DNA of 12,215 nt from Bacteroidales bacterium UBA7574 (GCA_002479035.1 DLLA01000097.1:1-12215), one strand, 5' to 3'; counted from the stretch's first letter, positions 1 to 6,875 are shown. Notes: generated by a model from the letters alone, not told the origin. Translations and numbers: made by a program.

Positions 1-310
1 CGAACTCTCCAAGGGCTATCGGCAGCGTGTCGGACTGGCGCAGGCGCTCATCGGCGACCCCGAACTGTTGATTCTCGACGAGCCCACCACAGGTCTCGAC
101 CCCAATCAGTTGGAGGATATACGCACCCTCATACGCACTGCGGGCACCAACCGCATGGTTATACTCTCCACACACATACTCCAAGAGGTAGCCGAGATGT
201 GCAGTCGCGTCATCATCATCGACCACGGCTGCATACGTGCCGACCGCCTTATGGCGGACATCGGCGGAGTAAAGCAATTAGAAGAACTATTCAGAGACGT
301 AACTACATGA
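1..310 (+). CDS. gldA: ABC transporter ATP-binding subunit, GldA-like (3' part)
   Basis: Only the last 102 codons lie in the window; reading begins at base 2 and ends at TGA 308-310. The visible part is the C-terminal half of an ABC ATPase. It has an ABC signature ([15 protein letters not shown]), a Walker B with D-loop ([15 protein letters not shown]) and the H-switch ([21 protein letters not shown] in outline). Such a subunit hydrolyses ATP on the cytoplasmic face to drive a membrane partner. The signature [15 protein letters not shown] followed by [10 protein letters not shown] is typical of the GldA family. GldA-like proteins are also common in non-gliding Bacteroidales, so gliding cannot be inferred. 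The permease genes expected beside it must lie upstream or elsewhere. The stop overlaps the ruvB start by 4 bp (ATGA), suggesting translational coupling. ABC ATPase is certain; the GldA name is probable. Confidence 0.85.
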   Translation, partial: ELSKGYRQRVGLAQALIGDPELLILDEPTTGLDPNQLEDIRTLIRTAGTNRMVILSTHILQEVAEMCSRVIIIDHGCIRADRLMADIGGVKQLEELFRDVTT

Positions 311-1329
311 CAGACAACGATTTCGATATACGTGAACAGATGACGGAGAAGGAGCAGGACAACGCACTCCGCCCGCTCCGTTTTGCCGATTTTGCGGGAC
401 AATCCAAGATTGTCAGCAACCTGCGTATCTTTGTGCAGGCGGCACGTCTTCGGCACGAAAGCCTGGACCACGTACTCCTTTTCGGACCTCCGGGGCTGGG
501 CAAAACCACCCTTAGCAACATCATTGCCAACGAGTTGGGCGTAGGCTTCAAAGTCACTTCCGGTCCTGTGCTCGACAAGCCCGGCGACCTTGCGGGACTC
601 CTCACCTCTCTCGACGAGAACGATGTCCTTTTCATTGACGAGATTCACCGGCTCTCCCCCATTGTCGAGGAGTACCTGTACTCAGCCATGGAGGACTACC
701 GTATTGATATTATGATAGACAAAGGACCGTCGGCGCGCACCATTCAGATTGACCTCAACCATTTCACGCTCATTGGTGCCACCACCCGTAGCGGTCTGCT
801 GACCAGCCCTTTGCGTGCCCGTTTCGGCATCAACTGCCATCTCGAGTACTACGATGCCGACATCCTTGCGGGCATCGTAACACGCAGTGCCCGGCTTCTC
901 GGCATCTCTATCGACAGCCATGCCGCAGGCGAGATAGCACGTCGCAGTCGTGGTACGCCGCGTATTGCCAATGCTCTCCTGCGCCGTGTGCGGGACTTCG
1001 CGCAGGTCAAAGGCAACGGCAGCATAGACCTTGACATTGCACAATATGCCCTCGAGGCACTCAATATCGACACTTTCGGACTCGATGAGATAGACAACAA
1101 ACTCCTCAACACCATCATCGACAAGTTCCGTGGCGGACCTGTCGGGCTCAATACCATTGCCACGGCGATGGGTGAAGACCCGGGTACCATAGAGGATGTC
1201 TATGAACCCTATCTTATTAAGGAGGGCTTCATCAAGCGCACCCCTCGTGGTCGCGAAACCACCGAACTCGCCTACCGCCACCTCGGCAAAACCCCATACA
1301 TCCCGTCCGACCAGCCCTCGCTATTCTAA
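307..1329 (+). CDS. ruvB: Holliday junction branch migration DNA helicase RuvB
   Basis: 340 residues, the normal length for the family. RuvB is the hexameric AAA+ motor that, with RuvA and RuvC, drives branch migration at Holliday junctions during recombinational repair. Visible motifs are Walker A GPPGLGKT (60-67), Walker B VLFIDEIH (107-114), sensor 1 GATTR (157-161) and the PLRARFG segment (168-174) that holds the arginine finger. The C-terminal winged helix ends in the conserved run [20 protein letters not shown]. The start at 307 is chosen because the protein then begins just before the conserved [12 protein letters not shown] segment and overlaps the upstream stop as ATGA. An in-frame start at 199 would add 36 unrelated residues encoded inside the upstream gene. 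The HAD gene follows 7 bp after the stop, so all three are probably one transcript. Confidence 0.98.
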   Translation: MTDNDFDIREQMTEKEQDNALRPLRFADFAGQSKIVSNLRIFVQAARLRHESLDHVLLFGPPGLGKTTLSNIIANELGVGFKVTSGPVLDKPGDLAGLLTSLDENDVLFIDEIHRLSPIVEEYLYSAMEDYRIDIMIDKGPSARTIQIDLNHFTLIGATTRSGLLTSPLRARFGINCHLEYYDADILAGIVTRSARLLGISIDSHAAGEIARRSRGTPRIANALLRRVRDFAQVKGNGSIDLDIAQYALEALNIDTFGLDEIDNKLLNTIIDKFRGGPVGLNTIATAMGEDPGTIEDVYEPYLIKEGFIKRTPRGRETTELAYRHLGKTPYIPSDQPSLF

Positions 1330-1336
1330 TACCGAT

Positions 1337-2068
1337 ATGTCCGACAAGCAGTACAAATGTGTCTTTCTGGATTGGGATGATACAATAGGCGATTTCGCGA
1401 ATGCGGCGCGTCTGTCCTTGCAAGAGATGTACACCAAGTACCATCTCTCCGAGTTCTTTGACTCATTTGATGACTTCTTCTCCCTCTACCATCCGCACAA
1501 TATTGAGTTGTGGCACCGCTACGGCGAGGACGAAGTCACCAAAGACTTCCTGCGCATCGACCGTTTCCTTTGGCCTCTCGTACAAGCCCTCGGCGGCAGC
1601 CCTGTGCTCGTGCAGTCCCGCCCGTTGCAGAACCTTGCCCGCCGCATGAGTGACGATTTCCTTATCCTCACCACACAGCACTTCGCCCTTCTCCCCGACG
1701 CAGAGGAGATGGTGCGCTATCTTGCCGCTCGTTATCCGCTGACCATCGTCAGCAACGGCTTTATCGAAGTGCAATACGAGAAGATTGCCCGCAGTGGCTT
1801 GCAGGATTTGTTCACCCACATCGTCTTGAGTGAAGAGGTAGGCTGCCAGAAGCCCAACCCGCACATCTACGAAGTGGCTTTGGAGCGCAACGGCATCCGT
1901 GCCGACGAAGCCGTTATGGTTGGCGACTCCTGGTACTCTGACATACAGGGTGCCCAACGTGCCCATATCGACCAACTCTGGATTCGTCCCGCCACCACTC
2001 CTCTCCCCGACGGCGAATCCGCCACGTACATTGTCCATAGTTTGGCAGCCGTCAGAGACATCCTGTAG
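1337..2068 (+). CDS. HAD-superfamily hydrolase, YjjG-like pyrimidine nucleotidase
   Basis: 243 residues with all four HAD motifs. Motif I is DWDDT (nucleophile D12, acid/base D14), motif II is S139 in IVSNG, motif III is K172 in QKPNP, and motif IV is GDSWYSDI with D197 and D202 for magnesium. The helical cap lies between about residues 20 and 120, which is the subclass I layout. The protein most resembles YjjG/YfnB nucleotidases, cytoplasmic enzymes that dephosphorylate non-canonical pyrimidine nucleotides. Substrate choice cannot be read from the motifs, so phosphoglycolate phosphatase-like activity is an alternative. The ATG at 1337 puts motif I at residue 12, as expected; the longer in-frame start at 1196 lies within ruvB and adds unrelated sequence. 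The gene ends 6 bp from a convergent gene, leaving no room for a separate terminator. Confidence 0.88.
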   Translation: MSDKQYKCVFLDWDDTIGDFANAARLSLQEMYTKYHLSEFFDSFDDFFSLYHPHNIELWHRYGEDEVTKDFLRIDRFLWPLVQALGGSPVLVQSRPLQNLARRMSDDFLILTTQHFALLPDAEEMVRYLAARYPLTIVSNGFIEVQYEKIARSGLQDLFTHIVLSEEVGCQKPNPHIYEVALERNGIRADEAVMVGDSWYSDIQGAQRAHIDQLWIRPATTPLPDGESATYIVHSLAAVRDIL

Positions 2069-2074
2069 GCTCCC

Positions 2075-3631
2075 TTATATCTCCATCAGGCGACGGCGGA
2101 AGGTGTCCTGCGGGAGATCGGTGCTGTTGTTGATGCGGGTCTTGTAGGTGTATATGGTATTCACCGAGTAGTCGAGGAGATTGGCTATCTGTTGGTTGTC
2201 GGTGATACCGAGACGCATAAGGGCAAAGATACGCAACTCCGCGTTGAGAAGTTCGCCTTGGCGCGGGGTGATTTGACTATCAGGACGCAAGAGGGCGTTG
2301 AACCGCTCCACAAAGTCGGGATATATGTGCAGAAACATGGTGTCGAACCGCTTGTAGAAGTCGTTGCGGAGCATACGCACATCGGCATATTGCGGCACCA
2401 ACTGCAGTTCGTCCATACGACGGTCCTGTGCACGACGCTTGACATAGCGTTGGTATTTCTCCAACTTACTATACACACTGCTCTCATTGCACAAGAATGT
2501 GGCTATACACTCCTCCTTGATACGGTTCGCTTCGGTGAGTTGCAGGTTGGACTGCTGTATCACCTGTTCTGTACGGCGCAAAGCCCGATGGCGGTTGTAG
2601 AGCAGCAGAAAGGTAATGAGCAATCCCGTCAAAAGTATGTAGAGATAGATGTTAAGACGCGTGATACTGTGCGCCTGCTCCTGCATGGTGTGCAGTTGCT
2701 GTTGCTCGATGATAGGAATAATGCGTCCTATGGATAACTGACGGTGTCGGGCATTGTAGAACTGCGCATCGTCCATGGCCTGCTGTATGTATCGGGCGGC
2801 ATGGTTGATGTCGCCGTGGTCGTACATGAGTTGTGCCACGATGCTCATGGCAATGGCTTCTTTGGTGCAACTGCGCAAGTCGGCAACGGCAGCCAATACC
2901 CAATAATGCTCGGAGCGGACAGTGTCTTGCAGTGCCTGATAGAGATAGCCCATCGAGGAGTAGGCTATGGCACGGTCGTGCTCGGAGATGGTGGAGCATG
3001 CGAGTGCCCGTTCGAAACGCTCGATGGCAAGTGTCTCATCGTCCTGCTTCATGGCGTATTGGGCTGCGGTGGACCAGTAGCGTACCGTGTCCTGCGGTGG
3101 GATAAGGGCAAGGGCTTGTTCGCTCATGCGGTAGCCTTGTGTGCGGTAATCGGTGGCGAGTTGTCCGTGGGTGTAGTCCGCCATGTCGTAGAGCAGACGC
3201 GAATACGTGATGTAGTAGTCCGCCTGAATGTCGCGCGGGCATTGGCCCACGCCCGTCATATCTTCGAGTACATCGGCACTCTCCTTGAACAAGCCTGATG
3301 AGAGAAACACGAAAGCATGGCGTGTGCGTGCCTGCACCATCTTCTCGTGGGAGTGGAGGTGCATGGCTTCGTCTATGAGTTTCTCCACATAGACTGTGGC
3401 AGTGTCGTAGGAATAGGACTGATACTCAAGGGTAAGGGACAGAAGCCTGTCGTAGGTGCTGCACGGTGCGTGGCGCAAAGAGTCGATACGCTGTTGCTTG
3501 GCGGATTGGTATTCGTCTTTGAGGGACAGTTCCGCCTCAAGGAGAGCGATATCCTCTGTGGTGAAAGCGTACGCGCAAGGGCACAGAGCGGCTGCGGCAA
3601 AGAGCAGACAAAGGAACGTGGTGCGCTTCAT
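2075..3631 (-). CDS. Membrane-anchored transcriptional regulator, DUF6377-like (TPR sensor plus HTH)
   Basis: 518 residues. A signal peptide (about 1-22, ending near AYA) is followed by helical TPR-like repeats (about 25-320) that should lie in the periplasm. One membrane helix follows (about 328-345, YLYILLTGLLITFLLLY), then a charged coiled-coil stretch (347-375) and a cytoplasmic domain ending in a LuxR-like helix-turn-helix (about 464-501: ELRIFALMRLGITDNQQIAN, then SVNTIYTYKTRI). This architecture matches Bacteroidota proteins named DUF6377, usually viewed as regulators tied to nutrient uptake loci. There is no histidine kinase or response-regulator receiver, so signalling would be direct across the membrane. 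The start at 3631 gives a clean signal peptide and overlaps the upstream stop (ATGA); the in-frame start at 3688 would put 19 arginine- and histidine-rich residues in front. Role in controlling this locus is inferred from position. Confidence 0.85.
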   Translation of the reverse strand: MKRTTFLCLLFAAAALCPCAYAFTTEDIALLEAELSLKDEYQSAKQQRIDSLRHAPCSTYDRLLSLTLEYQSYSYDTATVYVEKLIDEAMHLHSHEKMVQARTRHAFVFLSSGLFKESADVLEDMTGVGQCPRDIQADYYITYSRLLYDMADYTHGQLATDYRTQGYRMSEQALALIPPQDTVRYWSTAAQYAMKQDDETLAIERFERALACSTISEHDRAIAYSSMGYLYQALQDTVRSEHYWVLAAVADLRSCTKEAIAMSIVAQLMYDHGDINHAARYIQQAMDDAQFYNARHRQLSIGRIIPIIEQQQLHTMQEQAHSITRLNIYLYILLTGLLITFLLLYNRHRALRRTEQVIQQSNLQLTEANRIKEECIATFLCNESSVYSKLEKYQRYVKRRAQDRRMDELQLVPQYADVRMLRNDFYKRFDTMFLHIYPDFVERFNALLRPDSQITPRQGELLNAELRIFALMRLGITDNQQIANLLDYSVNTIYTYKTRINNSTDLPQDTFRRRLMEI

Positions 3632-5559
3632 GGGATAAAGATTTTGTATGTGCCTTGTTCGCTGCAGATGACGTAGATGCCTGTGCACAGGCGGGAGTAG
3701 TCATGCTTGAGCGTGCCGCAGGGTCGCCCCATGAGGTCGTAGATACGTGCATCGCCTTCGGGCAAGTCCGGCATAACGGGTAGGGAGGTGGCGCAGTTGC
3801 CTGACTCCGTCCATGTCCATTGGCTGTTGTAGGCTCCTACAGGACGGCTGACATTATCGAAGAGGATATTGCACCAGGTGCCGTCGCCTTTGGCTGCGGA
3901 GAAACTGATGCCGCAGACCGCATTGCGGATGTATGTGTTTTGGATGCTGAGTCCTGTGACGGAATGTGCACCACCGATGATGCTGATTGCGTTGTCGCGT
4001 GAGTCGAGGATGGTGATACTGTCGAGATGGACGTTGCGAACGTCGTAGCGCGATGTGCCGCCGATATTGAGTGCACCTTGGCGGTTGCCCCAGAAGTCAC
4101 CCGATGTGCCTTTTGTTCCTGAGGTACAGCCGCAGTGAACGATAGTGATGTTGTGGAGAAAGATATTCTCGGTGGTGCTGAAGCCACGCCCGTCGAAGTC
4201 AGCATTCACCCGTGCGCCTGACTCAAGCCCGTCGAATATGGCAATGTGGTGTGCGGTATGCCCTGTGCCGCCGAAGAAGCCAAGTGAGGAAGCCCTCCAG
4301 TTGTTCTCCGCCGTGCAGTACTCGAAGGTGATGTGCTTGCACATACGGGTTGTGGTCCACGATGCCATATCATCGTCTCCGTTGTTGCGAAAAGAACAAT
4401 ATCGAATGGTGTGCCCGTTGGAACCATGTGAGCAATTGATGCCGTCGGCATAGTTGTTGCGAAAGCGGCAATGCTCTACCAGTAAGTTCTGCGAACCGAT
4501 ACCCGAGTAGTCGGCTATCCAAGCCCCGCACTCAAAGTGCTCCGCCCAACAGTGGCGGATAACGCTGTTCTTGCCCCACGCCCCCATAAAGGCTTTGCCG
4601 ACCTGATAGGAAGAGTTGGCTTGGTAGTAGCGTTGGTTATTGATGGTGTTGAGATAGAGTCCCTCGACGCGGGTGTTGCTACCGCTGACCTCTATGCCGC
4701 GCTGGTGGTAGGTGGCGGCATTGTCGGACGGTGCCGAGAAGAAGATTTCGGTGTACCATTCGCCCGCTCCGATGATAGAGGTGTTATCCTTGTTGATATA
4801 CAGGCGTTTGCCGCACTCCCAACGTCCTTCGGGGATATAGATGGTCTTGCCGGTATTGGCGTTAATAAAGTCAAGCAGTGAGCCGCCTGTGTACTGCACC
4901 TTGTCGCCGGTGATGTCCTCGTATCGGACAGGTGCGGGTACAGGTTCGAGTTCGATAAAGTCGATAGTATAAGGTGTGGTATGGTCGTCGGTCTTAACCA
5001 AGCGGAGTGTCTCGCCGGTCTCAACGGGTCGGGAGAGACGGAGGTGCGTCTCGTCAAACTTCATGCGTATGATGCAATTGGTCTTTGGTGTGTTGTCTGG
5101 GTAGTTGCCTGTGCAATACTGCCACGCCCAGTAACTGTTGAGTGCGAGAGTGCCGACTTGTTCTTCGCCCGCATAGACGGCAAGGTTGCCTGTGGTGCCC
5201 GTGCCTTGTTCGTTGTCGGGCAGGGAGAAACGTATGGTGAGTCCGTCGCCCGCGCGGTTGACTACCCACGCCACATAGTCGCCCTTGGCAGTGAGTTGAA
5301 GGGCTTGTTGGTGAGAGGCTTCCGATTGCAGGGTGCGTTGGTCTTCACTTGCGGCAAGGAAAGTGCCGTTGGTCAGGCAATGGTCAGGTTCTGCCTCGTA
5401 CCGCTCGTAGGGACGGTTGTAGTAGCCTCGGCGGAGGGTGTCGGTAGGAAAGTCGTACACGTGGCTGCCCTCCGCGGAGACGGTTTGGGCGTAGTTTGAT
5501 ACGGGTACAGCACTGAGTGCAATGACTGAGACGAACAGAATGAGTGTCTGATGGTTCAT
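3628..5559 (-). CDS. Secreted GH87-like alpha-1,3-glucanase (CBM plus right-handed beta-helix)
   Basis: 643 residues: signal peptide about 1-24 (ending NYAQ); a CBM6/35-type beta-sandwich about 50-206 beginning YERYEAE and ending YTIDFIELEPV; a right-handed beta-helix about 215-575; a C-terminal tail 606-643 (IYDLMGRPCG...GIYVICSEQGTYKIFIP) like type IX secretion sorting signals. The CBM-linker-helix order and the segments NYADGINCSHGS and RNNGDDDMASW are those of GH87 enzymes, which hydrolyse alpha-1,3-glucan (mutan, fungal wall glucan) or nigeran. D372, D395 and D396 have the 23/24-residue spacing I recall for the GH87 catalytic aspartates (D1045, D1068, D1069 in a Paenibacillus enzyme). 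The enzyme would act outside the cell or on its surface. Its TGA overlaps the regulator's ATG. Alternatives are another beta-helix polysaccharidase family, such as a pectinase-like or GH28/GH55-like enzyme; these fit the N-terminal domain less well. Confidence 0.8.
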   Translation of the reverse strand: MNHQTLILFVSVIALSAVPVSNYAQTVSAEGSHVYDFPTDTLRRGYYNRPYERYEAEPDHCLTNGTFLAASEDQRTLQSEASHQQALQLTAKGDYVAWVVNRAGDGLTIRFSLPDNEQGTGTTGNLAVYAGEEQVGTLALNSYWAWQYCTGNYPDNTPKTNCIIRMKFDETHLRLSRPVETGETLRLVKTDDHTTPYTIDFIELEPVPAPVRYEDITGDKVQYTGGSLLDFINANTGKTIYIPEGRWECGKRLYINKDNTSIIGAGEWYTEIFFSAPSDNAATYHQRGIEVSGSNTRVEGLYLNTINNQRYYQANSSYQVGKAFMGAWGKNSVIRHCWAEHFECGAWIADYSGIGSQNLLVEHCRFRNNYADGINCSHGSNGHTIRYCSFRNNGDDDMASWTTTRMCKHITFEYCTAENNWRASSLGFFGGTGHTAHHIAIFDGLESGARVNADFDGRGFSTTENIFLHNITIVHCGCTSGTKGTSGDFWGNRQGALNIGGTSRYDVRNVHLDSITILDSRDNAISIIGGAHSVTGLSIQNTYIRNAVCGISFSAAKGDGTWCNILFDNVSRPVGAYNSQWTWTESGNCATSLPVMPDLPEGDARIYDLMGRPCGTLKHDYSRLCTGIYVICSEQGTYKIFIP

Positions 5560-5621
5560 ATTCGGTATGACAGATTTATATTTTTGTTACGGACAGCAGT
5601 TCCTAACCGGAAATGCTTGTG

Positions 5622-5653
5622 CAAAGTTACACGTTTTTTCCGATACCTCCAAA
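5622..5653 (-). promoter_or_regulatory. Bacteroidota sigma-ABfr-type promoter for the glucanase-regulator operon
   Basis: Read on the - strand, the -33 box is TTTG (5653-5650), followed by a 20-bp spacer and the -7 box TAACTTTG (5629-5622). This fits the Bacteroides consensus TTTG-N19-21-TAnnTTTG exactly. Transcription should begin about 7 bp further, near 5615, giving a leader of about 55 nt before the ATG at 5559. Confidence 0.75.
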
Positions 5654-5743
5654 TGCGGGTTTCGTGTGGGGGTGATTTAGATAAAAAACAGGGTAAATAC
5701 AGGCTATAAATAATCTATATAAAAATTCCATATACGAATGTGT

Positions 5744-5762
5744 TATTATACTATGTATAATA
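5744..5762. promoter_or_regulatory. 19-bp perfect dyad, candidate operator
   Basis: TATTATAC-TAT-GTATAATA is a perfect 8-bp inverted repeat with a 3-bp spacer. A wider imperfect dyad, with 11-bp arms and one G-T pair (GAATGTGTTAT and ATAATACATTC, 5736-5767), surrounds nearly the same centre. It lies between the two divergent promoters, about 45 bp upstream of the + strand -33 box and about 90 bp upstream of the - strand one. That is where an activator serving both could bind. No T-tract terminator context is present. Function is inferred. Confidence 0.5.
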
Positions 5763-5807
5763 CATTCAACAAACTGGAGTGATTTTATCTATATTCTTAC
5801 CATATCA

Positions 5808-5839
5808 TTTCGGGATATATAGGGGTTGTAGTACCTTTG
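5808..5839 (+). promoter_or_regulatory. Bacteroidota sigma-ABfr-type promoter for the 5936 gene
   Basis: The -7 box TACCTTTG (5832-5839) matches TAnnTTTG fully. The -33 box is TTTC (5808-5811), one base off TTTG, and the spacer is 20 bp. Transcription should start near 5846, giving a leader of about 90 nt. The imperfect -33 box would fit an activator-dependent promoter. Confidence 0.7.
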
Positions 5840-5854
5840 CACCGTCAAAACGAA

Positions 5855-5900
5855 AATGTGCAGTCTCACTTGGGACGATGTACACATTGGAGGTGGAGAC
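5855..5900 (+). promoter_or_regulatory. Possible structured 5' leader (interleaved pairings)
   Basis: AATGTG (5855-5860) is complementary to CACATT (5883-5888). GTCTCAC (5863-5869) pairs with GTGGAGAC (5893-5900) with one bulged G. The segments alternate in the order A-B-A'-B', so they would form either a pseudoknot-like fold or two mutually exclusive hairpins in the leader of the 5936 gene. No known riboswitch class was recognised. Chance pairing of this length is possible. Confidence 0.35.
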
Positions 5901-5935
5901 ACAACTTTTTATTTAACAACTAAATTTTTATAATC

Positions 5936-6700
5936 ATGAAAAAGATTACTTTTGTTCTTGCTGCCGCTTTGGTAAGTCTGAGCGCTGCTGCTCACACGCT
6001 CAACAACCCCGTTGGTGCCGATGGTCGTTACATTGTGAAGTACGATTGCGCGAAAGGCGAATTTGCAGCCGCTAACGACATGGAGGTTGACGAGACCTTT
6101 ACATTTGCAGTGGATATCACCGGCACATGGCTTGAGGATTTCGTAAAGGGTACCCCTACTGCAGAAGGCGCAACCCGTGGTATCGCTATCAACAAGTGGA
6201 CCAGCAAGGGTGATGTAAACGGCAATACCAACCGTTTGAAACAAATTAGTGGTAATATCTACGGTATGACCGTGAACTATGCCCAAATCTTCACGGACAA
6301 AGATAAGTTGGCTGCGGAGGTTACCAAGACGGACTCTGTTCTGTATGTTTATGGTCAGATATTCGGCTTTGAGTTTACCGCAGAAGAGGCCGGTGCCGGT
6401 TGGTGGATGTGGGAAAGTCAGGAGATTGCCACCACACAGGCTCCCGATGCTGACTGTCTCTTTGCATTTGCAAAGTACACAGGCACCAAGACAAGTGATG
6501 ATTTCTACGGTGATGACTTTGATGAGCCGATGTTCGGTTTTGCAGAGCAAGGCTATGCCGCTCCGTGCGTACTCGCAACCGCTGTAGAGGATGTGAAAAC
6601 AGCAGATGCCAAGAAGAACGGCAAGTTCGTGGAGAACGGTCAGTTGTATATCCTGAGCAACGGCGTGAAGTATAACGCTCTGGGTGCAGTGGTTAAGTGA
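5936..6700 (+). CDS. Secreted protein of unknown function with C-terminal sorting-like tail
   Basis: 254 residues, not recognised as a named family. A clear signal peptide (MKKITFVLAAALVSLSAAA, cleavage about residue 19-20) leads into a mainly beta-type, acidic domain with an aromatic cluster GWWMWES (155-161) and a run SDDFYGDDFDEP (187-198). The last 28 residues (from about 227; core NGKFVENGQLYIL then NGVKYNALGAVVK) resemble the short C-terminal tails of many Bacteroidales secreted proteins, taken to be type IX secretion-like signals. Three checked arginine codons are all CGT and glycine codons lean to GGT, which hints at strong expression. The gene has its own promoter (5808-5839) and terminator (6716-6751), so it can be made independently of susC. 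A surface glycan-binding role is possible from the aromatic patch and context but unproven. The start is clear; no Shine-Dalgarno is visible, as usual in this phylum. Confidence 0.85.
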   Translation: MKKITFVLAAALVSLSAAAHTLNNPVGADGRYIVKYDCAKGEFAAANDMEVDETFTFAVDITGTWLEDFVKGTPTAEGATRGIAINKWTSKGDVNGNTNRLKQISGNIYGMTVNYAQIFTDKDKLAAEVTKTDSVLYVYGQIFGFEFTAEEAGAGWWMWESQEIATTQAPDADCLFAFAKYTGTKTSDDFYGDDFDEPMFGFAEQGYAAPCVLATAVEDVKTADAKKNGKFVENGQLYILSNGVKYNALGAVVK

Positions 6701-6715
6701 TTGATGCAGGAAGTG

Positions 6716-6751
6716 AATGCTCAATGCCGGAAAGGCATTGGGCATTTTCTT
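6716..6751 (+). terminator. Rho-independent terminator after the 5936 gene
   Basis: A 13-bp stem (AATGCTCAATGCC with GGCATTGGGCATT, one U-G pair) closes on a GGAAA loop and is followed by TTCTT. It lies 16 bp after the stop codon. It separates this transcript from the susC-susD transcript, or at least reduces read-through. Confidence 0.85.
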
Positions 6752-6809
6752 GGTTTGGGGTGTCAAGGAGCGGCTTATCCATAGCCTATTCCTTGCTTAT
6801 CCCTTGCTG

Positions 6810-6853
6810 AACAACCCGTTAATAACCCGATAACAACCCGTTAATAACCCGAT
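6810..6853. repeat. 11-bp tandem repeat, four units
   Basis: The units are AACAACCCGTT, AATAACCCGAT, AACAACCCGTT and AATAACCCGAT, which equals two perfect copies of a 22-bp unit. The array sits in the 281-bp gap between the 5936 terminator and susC. All units share AAnAACCCGnT. No coding role is apparent. Confidence 0.9.
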
Positions 6854-6875
6854 GAAGACTCGGGAAAGACACGAG

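Larger units (their letters stand above)
5560..5935. promoter_or_regulatory. Divergent control region between glucanase operon and secreted-protein gene
   Basis: 376 bp without a gene, and visibly more AT-rich than the coding DNA around it. It contains one Bacteroidota-type promoter on each strand (5622-5653 on -, 5808-5839 on +), a 19-bp perfect dyad between them (5744-5762), and a 5' leader on the + side with interleaved complementary segments (5855-5900). No small ORF with convincing coding character was seen here. The arrangement suggests shared regulation of the two transcripts. Confidence 0.75.

Noticed and set aside
199..306. Longer N-terminus for ruvB from an upstream in-frame start
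   Set aside because: The added 36 residues are encoded within the ABC ATPase gene in another frame and are unlike any RuvB; 307 gives the family length.
1196..1336. Longer N-terminus for the HAD hydrolase
   Set aside because: It would overlap ruvB by over 130 bp and push motif I far from the N-terminus, against family practice.
2060..2080. Bidirectional terminator between the convergent genes
   Set aside because: Only 6 bp separate the two stops and no hairpin with T-tract was found there.
3632..3688. Longer N-terminus for the DUF6377-like regulator
   Set aside because: It adds an arginine/histidine-rich stretch in front of a clean signal peptide and lies in the glucanase tail.
3628..5559. 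Pectate lyase, polygalacturonase or alginate lyase
   Set aside because: The beta-helix alone would allow these, but the YEAE-type CBM followed by the ADGIN and GDDD segments fits GH87 better. Kept as an alternative in the entry.
5909..6766. 285-codon open frame on the - strand opposite the 5936 gene
   Set aside because: The + strand frame has a signal peptide, a sorting-like tail, a promoter and a terminator; the - strand frame has none of these and would begin beyond the + strand terminator hairpin.
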